Positions 1 to 8,390 of a stretch of DNA of 17,599 bases are shown here, piece by piece (the stretch's first letter is position 1; the number at the start of each line of letters is the position of its first letter). Position numbers and translations under genes: made by a program. Below the pieces are notes generated by a model. That model searched no databases and was not told the origin of the DNA. It saw only the letters and a list, made by a program, of their open reading frames with translations. Origin of the DNA: Hellea sp964472905 (GTDB lineage Bacteria; Pseudomonadota; Alphaproteobacteria; Caulobacterales; Maricaulaceae); the NCBI GenBank assembly GCA_964472905.1, contig CAYYMI010000045.1, forward strand, positions 1-17,599, given 5' to 3'.

Positions 1-298
1 ATTCTATAGATCTTACAAATGCTTTTATGGCCTTTCCTTTATCTCCCTGATTTTTCTCCACGTATCCATAATTATAAGCCAGATCACCTGTCATTGAATG
101 GCTACCCAATTTAGCTTCCGCTTGTTCCCACGCTGTTTTCGCATGCTTAATCGCACTTTTATAGTCGCCTGTCTGCATAGAGGCATTATAAGCTTTGTAA
201 GCTTTAAGGACTTCTGGAGGCGTTTTAGCATTAGCTAAATGAGGTATTATTAAAGCTAATAGAAATACATATGCGGATAAATTTTTTTTAAAACCCAT
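1..298 (-). CDS. Secreted TPR-like protein, 3' end missing
   Basis: The reading frame starts with ATG at 298 and stays open for 99 codons to the window edge, so the C-terminus is missing. A good ribosome site (GGGGA, 8 bases upstream) supports this start. Residues 1-24 form a clear Sec signal peptide: KK near the start, a hydrophobic core, and an ANA cleavage site before KTPPE. The exported part has helical, Ala/Lys/Tyr-rich repeats: 'GDYKSAIKHAKTAWEQAEA' near residues 45-63 and 'NQGDKGKAIKAF' near 85-96. Both resemble successive TPR helices (xGDYxxAI / xGDxxKAI). It is therefore probably a periplasmic protein that mediates protein contacts. The fold class is a reasonable inference; its partner and function cannot be told from this fragment. 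It lies 99 bases downstream of the aminopeptidase gene on the same strand and may have its own promoter in that gap. Confidence 0.7.
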   Translation of the reverse strand, partial: MGFKKNLSAYVFLLALIIPHLANAKTPPEVLKAYKAYNASMQTGDYKSAIKHAKTAWEQAEAKLGSHSMTGDLAYNYGYVEKNQGDKGKAIKAFVRSIE

Positions 299-397
299 AA
301 ATAATTCCCCATATACTTACACGTGTTAGCATAACCGAATTATTATTGACCGCAACATAAAGATGCATTTTAAAGGTTTTACTCAAAATAACGCTAG

Positions 398-2335
398 TTA
401 CTCATCTCCTAAAATAGCATCAATGCGCCTTTGGGCGATAGGGTGGTATCCGGGACGCGCGGCTTCATAGATATCTTGTGCCCAATATTGTAGGTCTTCG
501 CGGCCTGAATTTTTGAGAGCGCCGTAAAGACGATAGATGAACTTACCCCGCCCAACGGTCATTAAAAACTCTTCAAGCGCTGGAAAGGCTTCATCATAAT
601 TGCCCCTAATTGATTGCATATACCACGCAAAAGCTGTCTCAGCATTTTGTGTACCTGTCAGACTAAAAGTTTCATCAAGCTGGCTCAGTTGATTTTTAGA
701 CAGACCAGCTGGTAAGTTATTGATAAAATGTAGCCATTCATGCGTAGACCATTTTTGAGCGGCTGTTCGTAATGCATCAATATCGGAAGAATTGGATATC
801 CACCCAGACATTTGGGCTTCAACTTTCCCAAAAGCACTCGATTGCGGCTTTCGTGCTGTGTCCGGCAGGCCCGGCCCATAAATCCATGCATTGATCTCAT
901 CCCGCGTCACCGCATCAGGATCGATTGAGTCGAGTTTCTTATGCATGTAATTTATGAAGTCTTCAGTTGTTATGCTCTGAAAAGCAAAATGATCAAAATA
1001 ATCTTTGAGAGCCGCATCGAAAACATCACGCCCAAAACGGTCCTCAAGGAAAAACAAGAAATTCGCGCCTTTTATATAAGAAACCAGCGTAAAAGCATCA
1101 TCCGGATGCTCCATATCTTCGGGGAGTTTAAGATGGGTGAGCTCCGGACGCTTTGCTTCTGCTATGGCCCGTTTTAGGCCCTCCATATCAAGTACCTGCT
1201 CCATGACGGCCCGTTCTTCACCGTATAAATCTTCCATAACGCGGTTTTCAACATAGCTCGTAAAACCTTCATTGAGCCATGCATCGCGCCAGCTTGAATT
1301 GGTGACAAGATTACCAGACCAACTATGAGCAAGTTCATGCGCGACAACATTGGTCAGGCTTTTATCGCCCGCAATCAAAGTTGGCGTCATAAAGGACAGC
1401 CTTGGATTTTCCATACCCCCATATGGAAAGCTTGGTGGCAAGACAATCAAGTCATACCGTCCCCAACGGTATGGGCCATAAAACTTTGTATTTGAGGCCT
1501 CCATTAAAGGAGTCTCTGAAAACTCTTCTGCCGCCGCATCTAGAATATATTCTTCAGCATAGACGCCGATATGGTCATTAATCGCCTTAAACTTGATGTC
1601 GCCTACTGCGATAGCAATAAGATAAGATGGTATCGGTTGCGGCATATCGAAATGATATTCCCCGTTTTCATCCTTGTCGCCTTGAGACGCGCTCATCAGC
1701 GGGCGTAGCCCATCTGGCACACGCAGAGTTGCGGAATAGGTCATTCGGACAGCTGGCGTGTCTTGAAGGGGTACCATTGTCCGCGCATTTAAAGCCTGGG
1801 CTTGAGAGAACAGATATGGCTTCTCTTTGCCTGCTGTTTGCGCAGGTGATAACCATTGCAGACCCTCTGCCTGCGGGGACGTTCTATAGCTAATCAGGAC
1901 TTTGTCTGTTTTATCGGTAAGAGGAATATGAAGCGCCTCACCTAAAACCGCGTCTGCTGCGTCCAGTGTGTAATCTGTCGGAGCTTCGGCTTTAGACCCA
2001 TTAAAAAGACGAACCGATTTTATTAGCAAATTTTTCGTATCTAAAACCAACATATTCGCGTCAGGTTTCACACGTTCAAAATCCAATGTCGCAATGCCGT
2101 CCAAAACTTTTGCATCGAATTTAACATCTAAGTTTAGATCAATATGCGTGACGCGCACTTCGTCATAATTCGCATATGTAAACTTATCATCTTTCGTAAT
2201 CACACGAGCTGGTATTTCAGATTTATCAGCCGAAACACTGATTGTATTGTCGGATGTAGAGATTGTATTATTACAGCTCGTCAATAACGCTGAGGCAGTC
2301 ATTAAACTCAAAAAGACGGGTTTGAAAAAGTTCAT
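398..2335 (-). CDS. M1 family lipoprotein aminopeptidase, leukotriene A4 hydrolase type
   Basis: A zinc metallopeptidase of 645 residues that removes N-terminal amino acids from peptides, probably anchored to a membrane and facing the periplasm. The N-terminus is a lipoprotein signal (LLTSC, lipidated Cys21). The N-terminal beta domain carries the LTA4H-type 'SQAQALNARTMVPLQDTP' segment (Q178, Q180). The catalytic domain has GGMEN at 306-310, zinc ligands H333, H337 and E356 (HELAH and NEG), general base E334 and probable transition-state Tyr420. 'YGPGLPD' near 486 leads into the C-terminal helical domain, where R596 and K598 (GRGKF) match the carboxylate-binding Arg/Lys of human LTA4H. SD GGAG lies 5 bases before the ATG. 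It follows anmK by 51 bases on the same strand, so co-transcription is likely. Family membership is secure. Whether it has any epoxide hydrolase activity is unknown; bacterial members act mainly as aminopeptidases. Confidence 0.93.
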   Translation of the reverse strand: MNFFKPVFLSLMTASALLTSCNNTISTSDNTISVSADKSEIPARVITKDDKFTYANYDEVRVTHIDLNLDVKFDAKVLDGIATLDFERVKPDANMLVLDTKNLLIKSVRLFNGSKAEAPTDYTLDAADAVLGEALHIPLTDKTDKVLISYRTSPQAEGLQWLSPAQTAGKEKPYLFSQAQALNARTMVPLQDTPAVRMTYSATLRVPDGLRPLMSASQGDKDENGEYHFDMPQPIPSYLIAIAVGDIKFKAINDHIGVYAEEYILDAAAEEFSETPLMEASNTKFYGPYRWGRYDLIVLPPSFPYGGMENPRLSFMTPTLIAGDKSLTNVVAHELAHSWSGNLVTNSSWRDAWLNEGFTSYVENRVMEDLYGEERAVMEQVLDMEGLKRAIAEAKRPELTHLKLPEDMEHPDDAFTLVSYIKGANFLFFLEDRFGRDVFDAALKDYFDHFAFQSITTEDFINYMHKKLDSIDPDAVTRDEINAWIYGPGLPDTARKPQSSAFGKVEAQMSGWISNSSDIDALRTAAQKWSTHEWLHFINNLPAGLSKNQLSQLDETFSLTGTQNAETAFAWYMQSIRGNYDEAFPALEEFLMTVGRGKFIYRLYGALKNSGREDLQYWAQDIYEAARPGYHPIAQRRIDAILGDE

Positions 2336-2386
2336 GGCGACTCCAATTTTCAGTCAGACTAACACAAATGATGTCGACAACAAGTT

Positions 2387-3511
2387 TTATGGCAGGGCCA
2401 ATACCCCACCCGTTATCGCTTTCTTCACACCCGTGGTAGCCGGTAAAGAAATCGGAAGCTTCCACTTGGACCTTACAGCCAAATAGGCAAAGGCTTGCGC
2501 CTCTATAGCATCTGAATCCCATCCCACAGCGTCAGCTGTTTTAACTTCAGCATTCAAATGCTCTCGTAGCATCCACATCATCGCTTTGTTATGTCTGCCA
2601 CCCCCGCATACAATAACGGATTGAGGTTTCTCATTCATTTCATTCAAGGTGTAAACTGCGGCGAGTGTCGTAAAGGCGGCAAGTGACGCCGCGCCATCCT
2701 CGATTGATAATTCATCCATGTCATTAATAACATCAAAGTCGTAACGATCGGCTGAGCGAGGGACTGCCTGCTGGAAAAATGTCCTATCGAGCCATTGTTT
2801 AACGACGTGAAAATTTGGCGTGCCAGCCATGGCATATCGACCATCAAGATCAAAATTACCTAACCCATTCTTCTCCATCCAAATATCTAAAGGGCCATTT
2901 CCCGGCCCCGTATCTGACGCAATCACATAATTGTTTTTTGTAATTAATGTCACATTTCCAACACCCCCAATATTAAGAACCGCCGTTGGAAGAGGAAGTT
3001 TCGCATGCGCGACTAAAGCTTGATGATAAATCGGCGCGAGTGGCGCTCCCTGTCCGCCTGCCTCTACATCAGCTGTACGAAAATCAAAATATACAGGAAC
3101 ACCCAATGTACTGGCTAAGGCGTCGCCATCACCCAGCTGTAGCGTTCGGCCCTTACTGGCCCCTTTAGGAGGGAGATGTATTAATGTCTGACCGTGAAAT
3201 CCAACCATCTCTAACTTCGCGGCCCAGTCTGAATGTACGCTGCATAACTGCTTCACAGCTCTCACGTGACCTTTGTGAATAATCGCCTCTGCTGTTTTAA
3301 AGTACTCAGGTCTTGGGCCTTGAAATTTCCAGCCCAGTGCCATCTCTGTTGCTTTTTTTAAAACAGACCGTTCATCACTTGAATATTCTATACACAAGCT
3401 AGGCCCAAAACGATATATACGCTGACCATCTGTCTCAAGAAAAGCAGCATCTACCCCGTCCAGTGACGTGCCGCTCATCAATCCTAATGCAATATGTTTA
3501 GGGGTCTTCAC
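2387..3511 (-). CDS. anmK: Anhydro-N-acetylmuramic acid kinase
   Basis: AnmK phosphorylates and opens 1,6-anhydro-MurNAc released from peptidoglycan turnover, giving MurNAc-6-phosphate for cell-wall recycling in the cytoplasm. The 374-residue length is normal for the family. Visible signatures are the N-terminal nucleotide-binding motif GLMSGTSLDGVD (10-21), GFHGQT (104-109), QGAPLAPIYH (154-163), NIGGVGN (180-186), DTGPGN (200-205) and the C-terminal 'GWDSDAIEAQAFAYLAVR' block. The start is GTG, with AGGA five bases upstream; the family-typical N-terminus 'KTPKHIALGLMSGTS' supports it. It diverges from tyrS across a 70-base gap and is followed on the same strand by the M1 aminopeptidase gene. 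The other wall genes in the window (amiC, mrcA, lmdC) fit an organism that remodels and recycles its wall. Confidence 0.95.
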   Translation of the reverse strand: MKTPKHIALGLMSGTSLDGVDAAFLETDGQRIYRFGPSLCIEYSSDERSVLKKATEMALGWKFQGPRPEYFKTAEAIIHKGHVRAVKQLCSVHSDWAAKLEMVGFHGQTLIHLPPKGASKGRTLQLGDGDALASTLGVPVYFDFRTADVEAGGQGAPLAPIYHQALVAHAKLPLPTAVLNIGGVGNVTLITKNNYVIASDTGPGNGPLDIWMEKNGLGNFDLDGRYAMAGTPNFHVVKQWLDRTFFQQAVPRSADRYDFDVINDMDELSIEDGAASLAAFTTLAAVYTLNEMNEKPQSVIVCGGGRHNKAMMWMLREHLNAEVKTADAVGWDSDAIEAQAFAYLAVRSKWKLPISLPATTGVKKAITGGVLALP

Positions 3512-3520
3512 GCTAATCCT

Positions 3521-3548
3521 TTGACACTAACTTCGCCCCTGCTAGAAG
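3521..3548 (+). promoter_or_regulatory. Candidate sigma70-type promoter for tyrS
   Basis: TTGACA (3521-3526) is a perfect -35 hexamer. It is followed after 16 bases by TAGAAG (3543-3548), which matches four of six -10 positions. Transcription would begin around 3555, leaving a leader of roughly 27 bases before the tyrS ATG at 3582. It lies inside the 70-base tyrS/anmK divergent gap, right next to the anmK ribosome site. The -35 match is strong and the -10 only moderate. No experimental evidence is available. Confidence 0.4.
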
Positions 3549-3581
3549 CACGAATTAAGCAGTTAATAGGCCTGAGTCGAG

Positions 3582-4844
3582 ATGAAATACCAATCCGAAT
3601 TGATGACAACCCTCGTTGAGCGCGGTTTTCTTTATCAATGCACTGATGAGGAAGGTTTGGATAAAGCTGCCAGTGACGGTGTTGTCACAGGATATATTGG
3701 ATTTGATTGTACGGCCCCCAGCCTGCATGTCGGATCACTCGTCCAGATAATGATGTTACGGCACTTACAACGTGCTGGCGGACGCCCAATCGTATTACTC
3801 GGCGGCGGCACAACTAAAATTGGCGATCCGTCAATGAAGGACAAAACACGGCCGATATTGACTGACGATCTCATCGAAAAAAACAAACAAGGTATCAAGC
3901 AAGCCTTTTCAAAATTCATAGATTTTGACGGACCCAATGCGGCTATATTAGCCGACAATGCAGACTGGCTTGATGGATTGGGCTACATCAAGTTTCTTCG
4001 GGATGTTGGACCTTTATTTACAATCAACCGAATGATTACCATGGAAACTGTTAAACGGCGTTTGGAAAATGAACTTCCCATGACGTTTTTAGAATTCAAC
4101 TATCCTCTTTTACAAAGTTATGATTTTGTTGAACTTAACCGTCGTTACGGATGCACATTACAGCTCGGAGGATCTGACCAATGGGGAAATATTACAACAG
4201 GTGTTGATCTCTCCCGCCGCATGGAAAATGCAGACTGTTATGGCTTTACCACCCCACTCATCACAACAGCCTCCGGCGGTAAAATGGGCAAAACTGCGGA
4301 CGGGGCCGTATGGCTTAACTCAGACCCGTCATTGGGCGAGGATTATTTCCGAAGCCCCTATGATTATTGGCAATTTTGGCGAAATACGGATGATGCCGAC
4401 GTTTGCAAATTCATGAAACTCTTCACCGACCTGCCCCTTACTGAGATTGCTAAATATGAAGCAATGGAAGGCTCTGATATAAATACGGCAAAGATACGCC
4501 TCGCCAATGAAGCAACTGCGATGTTGCACGGGGAAGTAGCGGCTCAAAAAGCCGAAGCTACCGCGCTTGAAACTTTTGAAAAGGGCGGAACAGCTGACGG
4601 CCTCCCAACGGTTGAGATCAAAACATCTGACCTAGAGGATTCCGGTATATTAGCGGCAACAGTCTTATTAGGGTTAGCCTCATCAAATGGTGAGGCCCGT
4701 AGGCATATTAAAGGCGGCGCTTTAAAAATTAATGACATCAAAGTCGATAGCCATGTGCGAAAGATATCACAGTCAGATATAATTGATGGCGTTGTCAAAA
4801 TCTCAGTTGGCAAAAAGAAACATGCCCTACTCAAAGTAATCTAA
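3582..4844 (+). CDS. tyrS: Tyrosyl-tRNA synthetase
   Basis: A class I aminoacyl-tRNA synthetase that charges tRNA-Tyr with tyrosine in the cytoplasm. The 420 residues match the usual bacterial TyrRS length. The ATP-binding HIGH-type motif is HVGS (49-52), the KMSKS-type loop reads KMGKT (234-238), and the tyrosine-site segments 'YPLLQSYDF' (about 174-182) and 'GGSDQWGN' (196-203) are intact. A C-terminal S4 RNA-binding domain covers about 355-420 ('SSNGEARRHIKGGALKIND'). The ribosome site before ATG 3582 is weak; the next Met (codon 8) has none better, so the longer start is kept. It diverges from anmK and converges with the AsmA-like gene. The two stop codons touch with no spacer, so a separate terminator cannot lie between them. 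Confidence 0.97.
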   Translation: MKYQSELMTTLVERGFLYQCTDEEGLDKAASDGVVTGYIGFDCTAPSLHVGSLVQIMMLRHLQRAGGRPIVLLGGGTTKIGDPSMKDKTRPILTDDLIEKNKQGIKQAFSKFIDFDGPNAAILADNADWLDGLGYIKFLRDVGPLFTINRMITMETVKRRLENELPMTFLEFNYPLLQSYDFVELNRRYGCTLQLGGSDQWGNITTGVDLSRRMENADCYGFTTPLITTASGGKMGKTADGAVWLNSDPSLGEDYFRSPYDYWQFWRNTDDADVCKFMKLFTDLPLTEIAKYEAMEGSDINTAKIRLANEATAMLHGEVAAQKAEATALETFEKGGTADGLPTVEIKTSDLEDSGILAATVLLGLASSNGEARRHIKGGALKINDIKVDSHVRKISQSDIIDGVVKISVGKKKHALLKVI

Positions 4845-7800
4845 TTAGTTTGGATTAACTGATTTAATTTCAGCAAGCGTTTCATCCGATAACTTGTCTC
4901 GTTTAGGCTTAAATATACCTCTTAAAAATCCAGGTGTTAAAGCCGATAAAGGATTTACCGCAATTTGCGTCTCATCAAATGCTCCTTGCACTGTGTAACT
5001 TAGAGCAAAAACACCCTCACCTTTATTACCAATTAACAAATCGCCAAAAACCGGGATATCACCCAATAATGAATTGGCCGTATAAGCAGGGACTAATGCG
5101 CCATCCAAATCCACAAGACGATCTTTAAATCGGATATCTCCATCCCCCGTCATGCCGAGCGCGGGGCCAGATACTCTAGCGTTTCTGATATTTAGTGTAT
5201 TATCATCAAGCGCAAATGGGATATGGAACGTATCAAACCCTAATCCTTCTCCGCTAAAAGCGTCTACAATACCTGTAAGCGATGCAATAGATAGCATTTG
5301 AGCCAATATAGGGGCCTTCAAGAGTTTAAACTGGTCAATTTCAGCAACCCCCATCACCACGCCTGCTTGTCCAATAGACGGTAATTCTGCTTTAATATTT
5401 AATCGCCCGCCCTCAATACTATCCAAATTCAAAAACGCCTTTGCTGCCTTTGAAGCATCAGGGATATCAACATCAATTTGTCTGGGTTCACCATCGTCTA
5501 AGGACCGCATTTGAATTTTGATAGGACCTTCTGGCATCTGCCCACTAAACCGCGCATTAGTTATCCCAGCATCAGTTTGGGAAAGTAAGAGATTAGCCCC
5601 ATCAACAACATAGGCTTCATGGAGTGAAAGCTTATTTAGTCCAGCTGTTAGGAGTACAGGAAATTTGATCGCCTGATCCTCTGATTCAAACATCCTTGCG
5701 ATCACAGGCGATAGATCAAGATACTCACCTGTAACAAAAACTGATAGCTTTTCATTTAACTCATCAGGTTTTGCTTGAACGGATGCATCAATAAAGCCTG
5801 CCACCTTGGCATTTGGTAAATCTAAATCAAGAAGCCTTAAATTATTCGCTAAAGATATACGGCCATCAATATCTAGGCCTGGCGCTTTAAGAGCTATATT
5901 TTCAAACTGAATAGCCCCGTCTAATTGACGCTTAAGTTTACCTGAAAAAGTAGCAGCACTTCCTTTTTCTTTACGCCAATAGTCTCCTATTTGAATAAAA
6001 CTATCCGTTAAACTTGCCTCCACATCAGCAGACGTTATATCCAACCCATTGCCTAAAGCATCAATCTTTATATCTATATCGCCATCGAAATATTCACGAA
6101 AGCCAATCCCAAAACCATCTAATGTGTCTCGGGTCATGCGGCCTGAAACTTGATAACTAATAGGCGTTTTACCAAAATCGAACTTTTTATTCCAATTTAA
6201 CTCAGCATGCCAAGGACCAACATCAACAGGTCCTTTAATCGCCATGCCGTTTTTATCTGCTGTCAATACAACATGTCCATTTTTAAGTTCATGGCCGCCA
6301 AAATCTATAGGCGCAGTTACATCTGAAAACGTCCCATTAATATCATACTGAATTCTATCACGGTCAAAAAAGACGAGAAGCGGGCGAGTAATCGTCACAT
6401 CAACAATACCATCTCCGCCAAACTTCTCTGGTCGAACGCCAAATTGAGTTGGAAACTCAAAAGGTTTTTGATCAATCAAAGACAGCATTTCGGCCGTAGA
6501 GCCTGCCCCATTTATCTTTATAGTTAAATCGCCTCCTTTGGGCTGCAACCGAGGAATATCCGCTACGACTGTTGACACAGAAAGAGAACCTATATTGCCA
6601 CCTATGGCATCAAAATGAACGCTATTTCCCCTTAACACACCTTTACCAGCGACATTTGTGTAGGGCGTCATTGTCGTAATATATTTAACCTCCGCATCAT
6701 CGACATCAAAGGTTAGATTCAAGTCTTCATTATCAGGAATACCTGTTCGGAGTGCATCTTCTCCTACGTCAGCATTAAAAACCAAATTATTAATAGAGGC
6801 TTTAATAATAGACCTCTTAATCCAGCTACGAGCCCCTTCCGCGAAGGCAACAGGCCACATAGCCAGAATATCTGAAGGCCCTAATACCCCTCTCGTTCGC
6901 CCGTTTAATAAAATTTGTTCCCACGCTCCTGATTGATTTTGAACTAACTTACCGTTTAAATTTAACTCGTAATGCCCAAGGTTAGCCCGCATACGCTCTA
7001 ATTCTAATTCGCGAGCATCTAAATCTAATCGGCCTGCAACCTCTAAAGTAGGCAACTTTAATGCACTTACTAAACTGGGTCTTCTATCCACTAAAACATT
7101 TTCAAAGACCAAATCGAAAACAGGAGAACTGTATATATTGCCATCGGTCATAGCTCCTAATTCGTTGAGAGTGCCCGAGCCTGAAAAAGATAATTTTTCC
7201 GACGTTAAACCAATATCCGTAATATCCATTTTTTGAGTTTCAGCCGATAAAGTTGCAACAAAACGGCCATCATTAAAACTTGTCTCAAATTCTCCGAACT
7301 CGAATGTACCCGCCGCCATATCAACATCTATGTCCGCTACACTAAGCCCAAGATCACGCTCGATGGTAAATTCTGTCGCGATATTTAAGTCAGCGTTAAA
7401 GTCTTTCAGCCCAGCATAACGCCCTCTTTTTGGTGAGAGAACGGATGGGTTCAAACCTTCAGTAACGAAATTTACCGTATAGTCCTCGAAGTCTGAACTC
7501 GCTTTGAGATTAACGTCTATCGGAATTTTAGTCTCATCTTTGTTAAGACTGGACTTAAAATCGATCTCTATGCTTTCAGGGTGTTGAATTAATTCAACAT
7601 CTGTTGACTCAAATGTTAATTCTAAACCGTCAGTATCATCAATTATATAAGCTGTCGCATTATCTATTAGAACGGAATCAATGGCTAAAAAATTAGTTTG
7701 TTGACCCTTATTTTCTGCTTTTCCTCGCCATATAGGGCCTAGTTTCCCAACTGTGTTAGGCGTTCCCAATCCTGCTACGATAGATCCATTATTATCGCGC

Positions 7801-8285
7801 AACCAGGTAACTGATCCGCCTTGAATCAAAAGACGTTTAGGCGTCAAAATACCTTTTGAAGCAGATGACATTGGAATTTCAGTTTGAAGGCGCTGTATAG
7901 ATTCAATAAGCACACCTTTTTTGTCTGTAATCAGAACATCTACCGCTTCAAAAACAATATTGTTAGACGCGGGTAGCCACCTTAAACTCATATCCCCAAT
8001 TTCAGCGCTAGCCCCATTAAAGGCTTCAGAAAACCACATTTGAGCATTAGGCTTCAATTCTGATATATCGACTGATTGGCGAGCCATCAAACTGCTAAGC
8101 ATAGCGAACCACAGGCATGCCAATCCTAAGACAATCGCCGTAAGCTCTCCCATTAGGCGTAATATCCTATAAGCTACAGCTTTTATAAATTGGATTATAG
8201 GGTTTTGAATGAGTAGCTCCTTACTCGCAGGTTCTTTTAAGTTCGTTTTCAAAAAAACGATCTTTGAATGTCTTGCGATGATCAA
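4845..8285 (-). CDS. Large AsmA/YhdP-like envelope protein
   Basis: Up to 1146 residues. One membrane anchor lies near residues 45-70 (hydrophobic stretch from 'GELTAIVLGL' to 'MLSSLM', preceded by Lys/Arg residues). Behind it is a very long periplasmic part made of repeated amphipathic beta segments of the type 'LDLDGRI', 'GDGDIRFKDRLVDLDG' and 'DIDVDMAAG'. The C-terminus has the AsmA-like pattern with 'VSGPALGMTGDGDI' and 'LLGDIPVFGDLLIGNKGEGVFALSYTV' split across about 1050-1110. Such YhdP/AsmA/TamB-group proteins form hydrophobic grooves thought to carry phospholipids to the outer membrane; that role is inferred from the family. The start is uncertain. TTG 8285 has no clear ribosome site, Met45 (ATG 8153) has AGGA 11 bases upstream, and an ATG at 8298 opens a different frame. 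The basic residues before the anchor favour a start upstream of Met45. Confidence 0.82.
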   Translation of the reverse strand: MIIARHSKIVFLKTNLKEPASKELLIQNPIIQFIKAVAYRILRLMGELTAIVLGLACLWFAMLSSLMARQSVDISELKPNAQMWFSEAFNGASAEIGDMSLRWLPASNNIVFEAVDVLITDKKGVLIESIQRLQTEIPMSSASKGILTPKRLLIQGGSVTWLRDNNGSIVAGLGTPNTVGKLGPIWRGKAENKGQQTNFLAIDSVLIDNATAYIIDDTDGLELTFESTDVELIQHPESIEIDFKSSLNKDETKIPIDVNLKASSDFEDYTVNFVTEGLNPSVLSPKRGRYAGLKDFNADLNIATEFTIERDLGLSVADIDVDMAAGTFEFGEFETSFNDGRFVATLSAETQKMDITDIGLTSEKLSFSGSGTLNELGAMTDGNIYSSPVFDLVFENVLVDRRPSLVSALKLPTLEVAGRLDLDARELELERMRANLGHYELNLNGKLVQNQSGAWEQILLNGRTRGVLGPSDILAMWPVAFAEGARSWIKRSIIKASINNLVFNADVGEDALRTGIPDNEDLNLTFDVDDAEVKYITTMTPYTNVAGKGVLRGNSVHFDAIGGNIGSLSVSTVVADIPRLQPKGGDLTIKINGAGSTAEMLSLIDQKPFEFPTQFGVRPEKFGGDGIVDVTITRPLLVFFDRDRIQYDINGTFSDVTAPIDFGGHELKNGHVVLTADKNGMAIKGPVDVGPWHAELNWNKKFDFGKTPISYQVSGRMTRDTLDGFGIGFREYFDGDIDIKIDALGNGLDITSADVEASLTDSFIQIGDYWRKEKGSAATFSGKLKRQLDGAIQFENIALKAPGLDIDGRISLANNLRLLDLDLPNAKVAGFIDASVQAKPDELNEKLSVFVTGEYLDLSPVIARMFESEDQAIKFPVLLTAGLNKLSLHEAYVVDGANLLLSQTDAGITNARFSGQMPEGPIKIQMRSLDDGEPRQIDVDIPDASKAAKAFLNLDSIEGGRLNIKAELPSIGQAGVVMGVAEIDQFKLLKAPILAQMLSIASLTGIVDAFSGEGLGFDTFHIPFALDDNTLNIRNARVSGPALGMTGDGDIRFKDRLVDLDGALVPAYTANSLLGDIPVFGDLLIGNKGEGVFALSYTVQGAFDETQIAVNPLSALTPGFLRGIFKPKRDKLSDETLAEIKSVNPN

Positions 8286-8298
8286 CGAGTTCGGCCAT
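8221..8298 (-). other. Short out-of-frame ATG reading frame overlapping the AsmA-like gene start
   Basis: ATG at 8298 opens a 25-codon frame beginning MAELVDHRKTFKDRFFENEL and stopping with TAA at 8223-8221. It overlaps the first 22 codons of the AsmA-like gene in another frame. The run of seven T (minus strand) within it means that losing one T would join this ATG to the main frame after 'KDRF'. It could be an upstream regulatory frame, a true N-terminus hidden by a slippage site or sequencing error, or chance. No clear Shine-Dalgarno sequence precedes the ATG. Confidence 0.3.
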
Positions 8299-8390
8299 AG
8301 GATATATGTTGCTTAAGTGATGAAATCTTAAAAATCCCTATCAACGTACACAAATTACTGATGTTTAACTTAACACTTAAGGATAGTTCA

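Noticed and set aside
299..397. Promoter for the TPR-like gene (TTGCGG, 16 bases, TATGCT on the minus strand)
   Set aside because: Weak hexamer matches; some promoter probably exists here, but I cannot place it.
1627..1893. 88-codon plus-strand reading frame
   Set aside because: Lies wholly inside the M1 aminopeptidase gene on the other strand, which has clear family motifs; composition looks like a shadow.
3635..3958. 107-codon minus-strand reading frame
   Set aside because: Antisense to the conserved N-terminal domain of tyrS, with no recognisable motif or ribosome site.
8361..8390. Ten extra codons at the start of bcp
   Set aside because: AAGGA sits correctly for ATG 8391, and the first ten codons contain that ribosome site and do not resemble Bcp.
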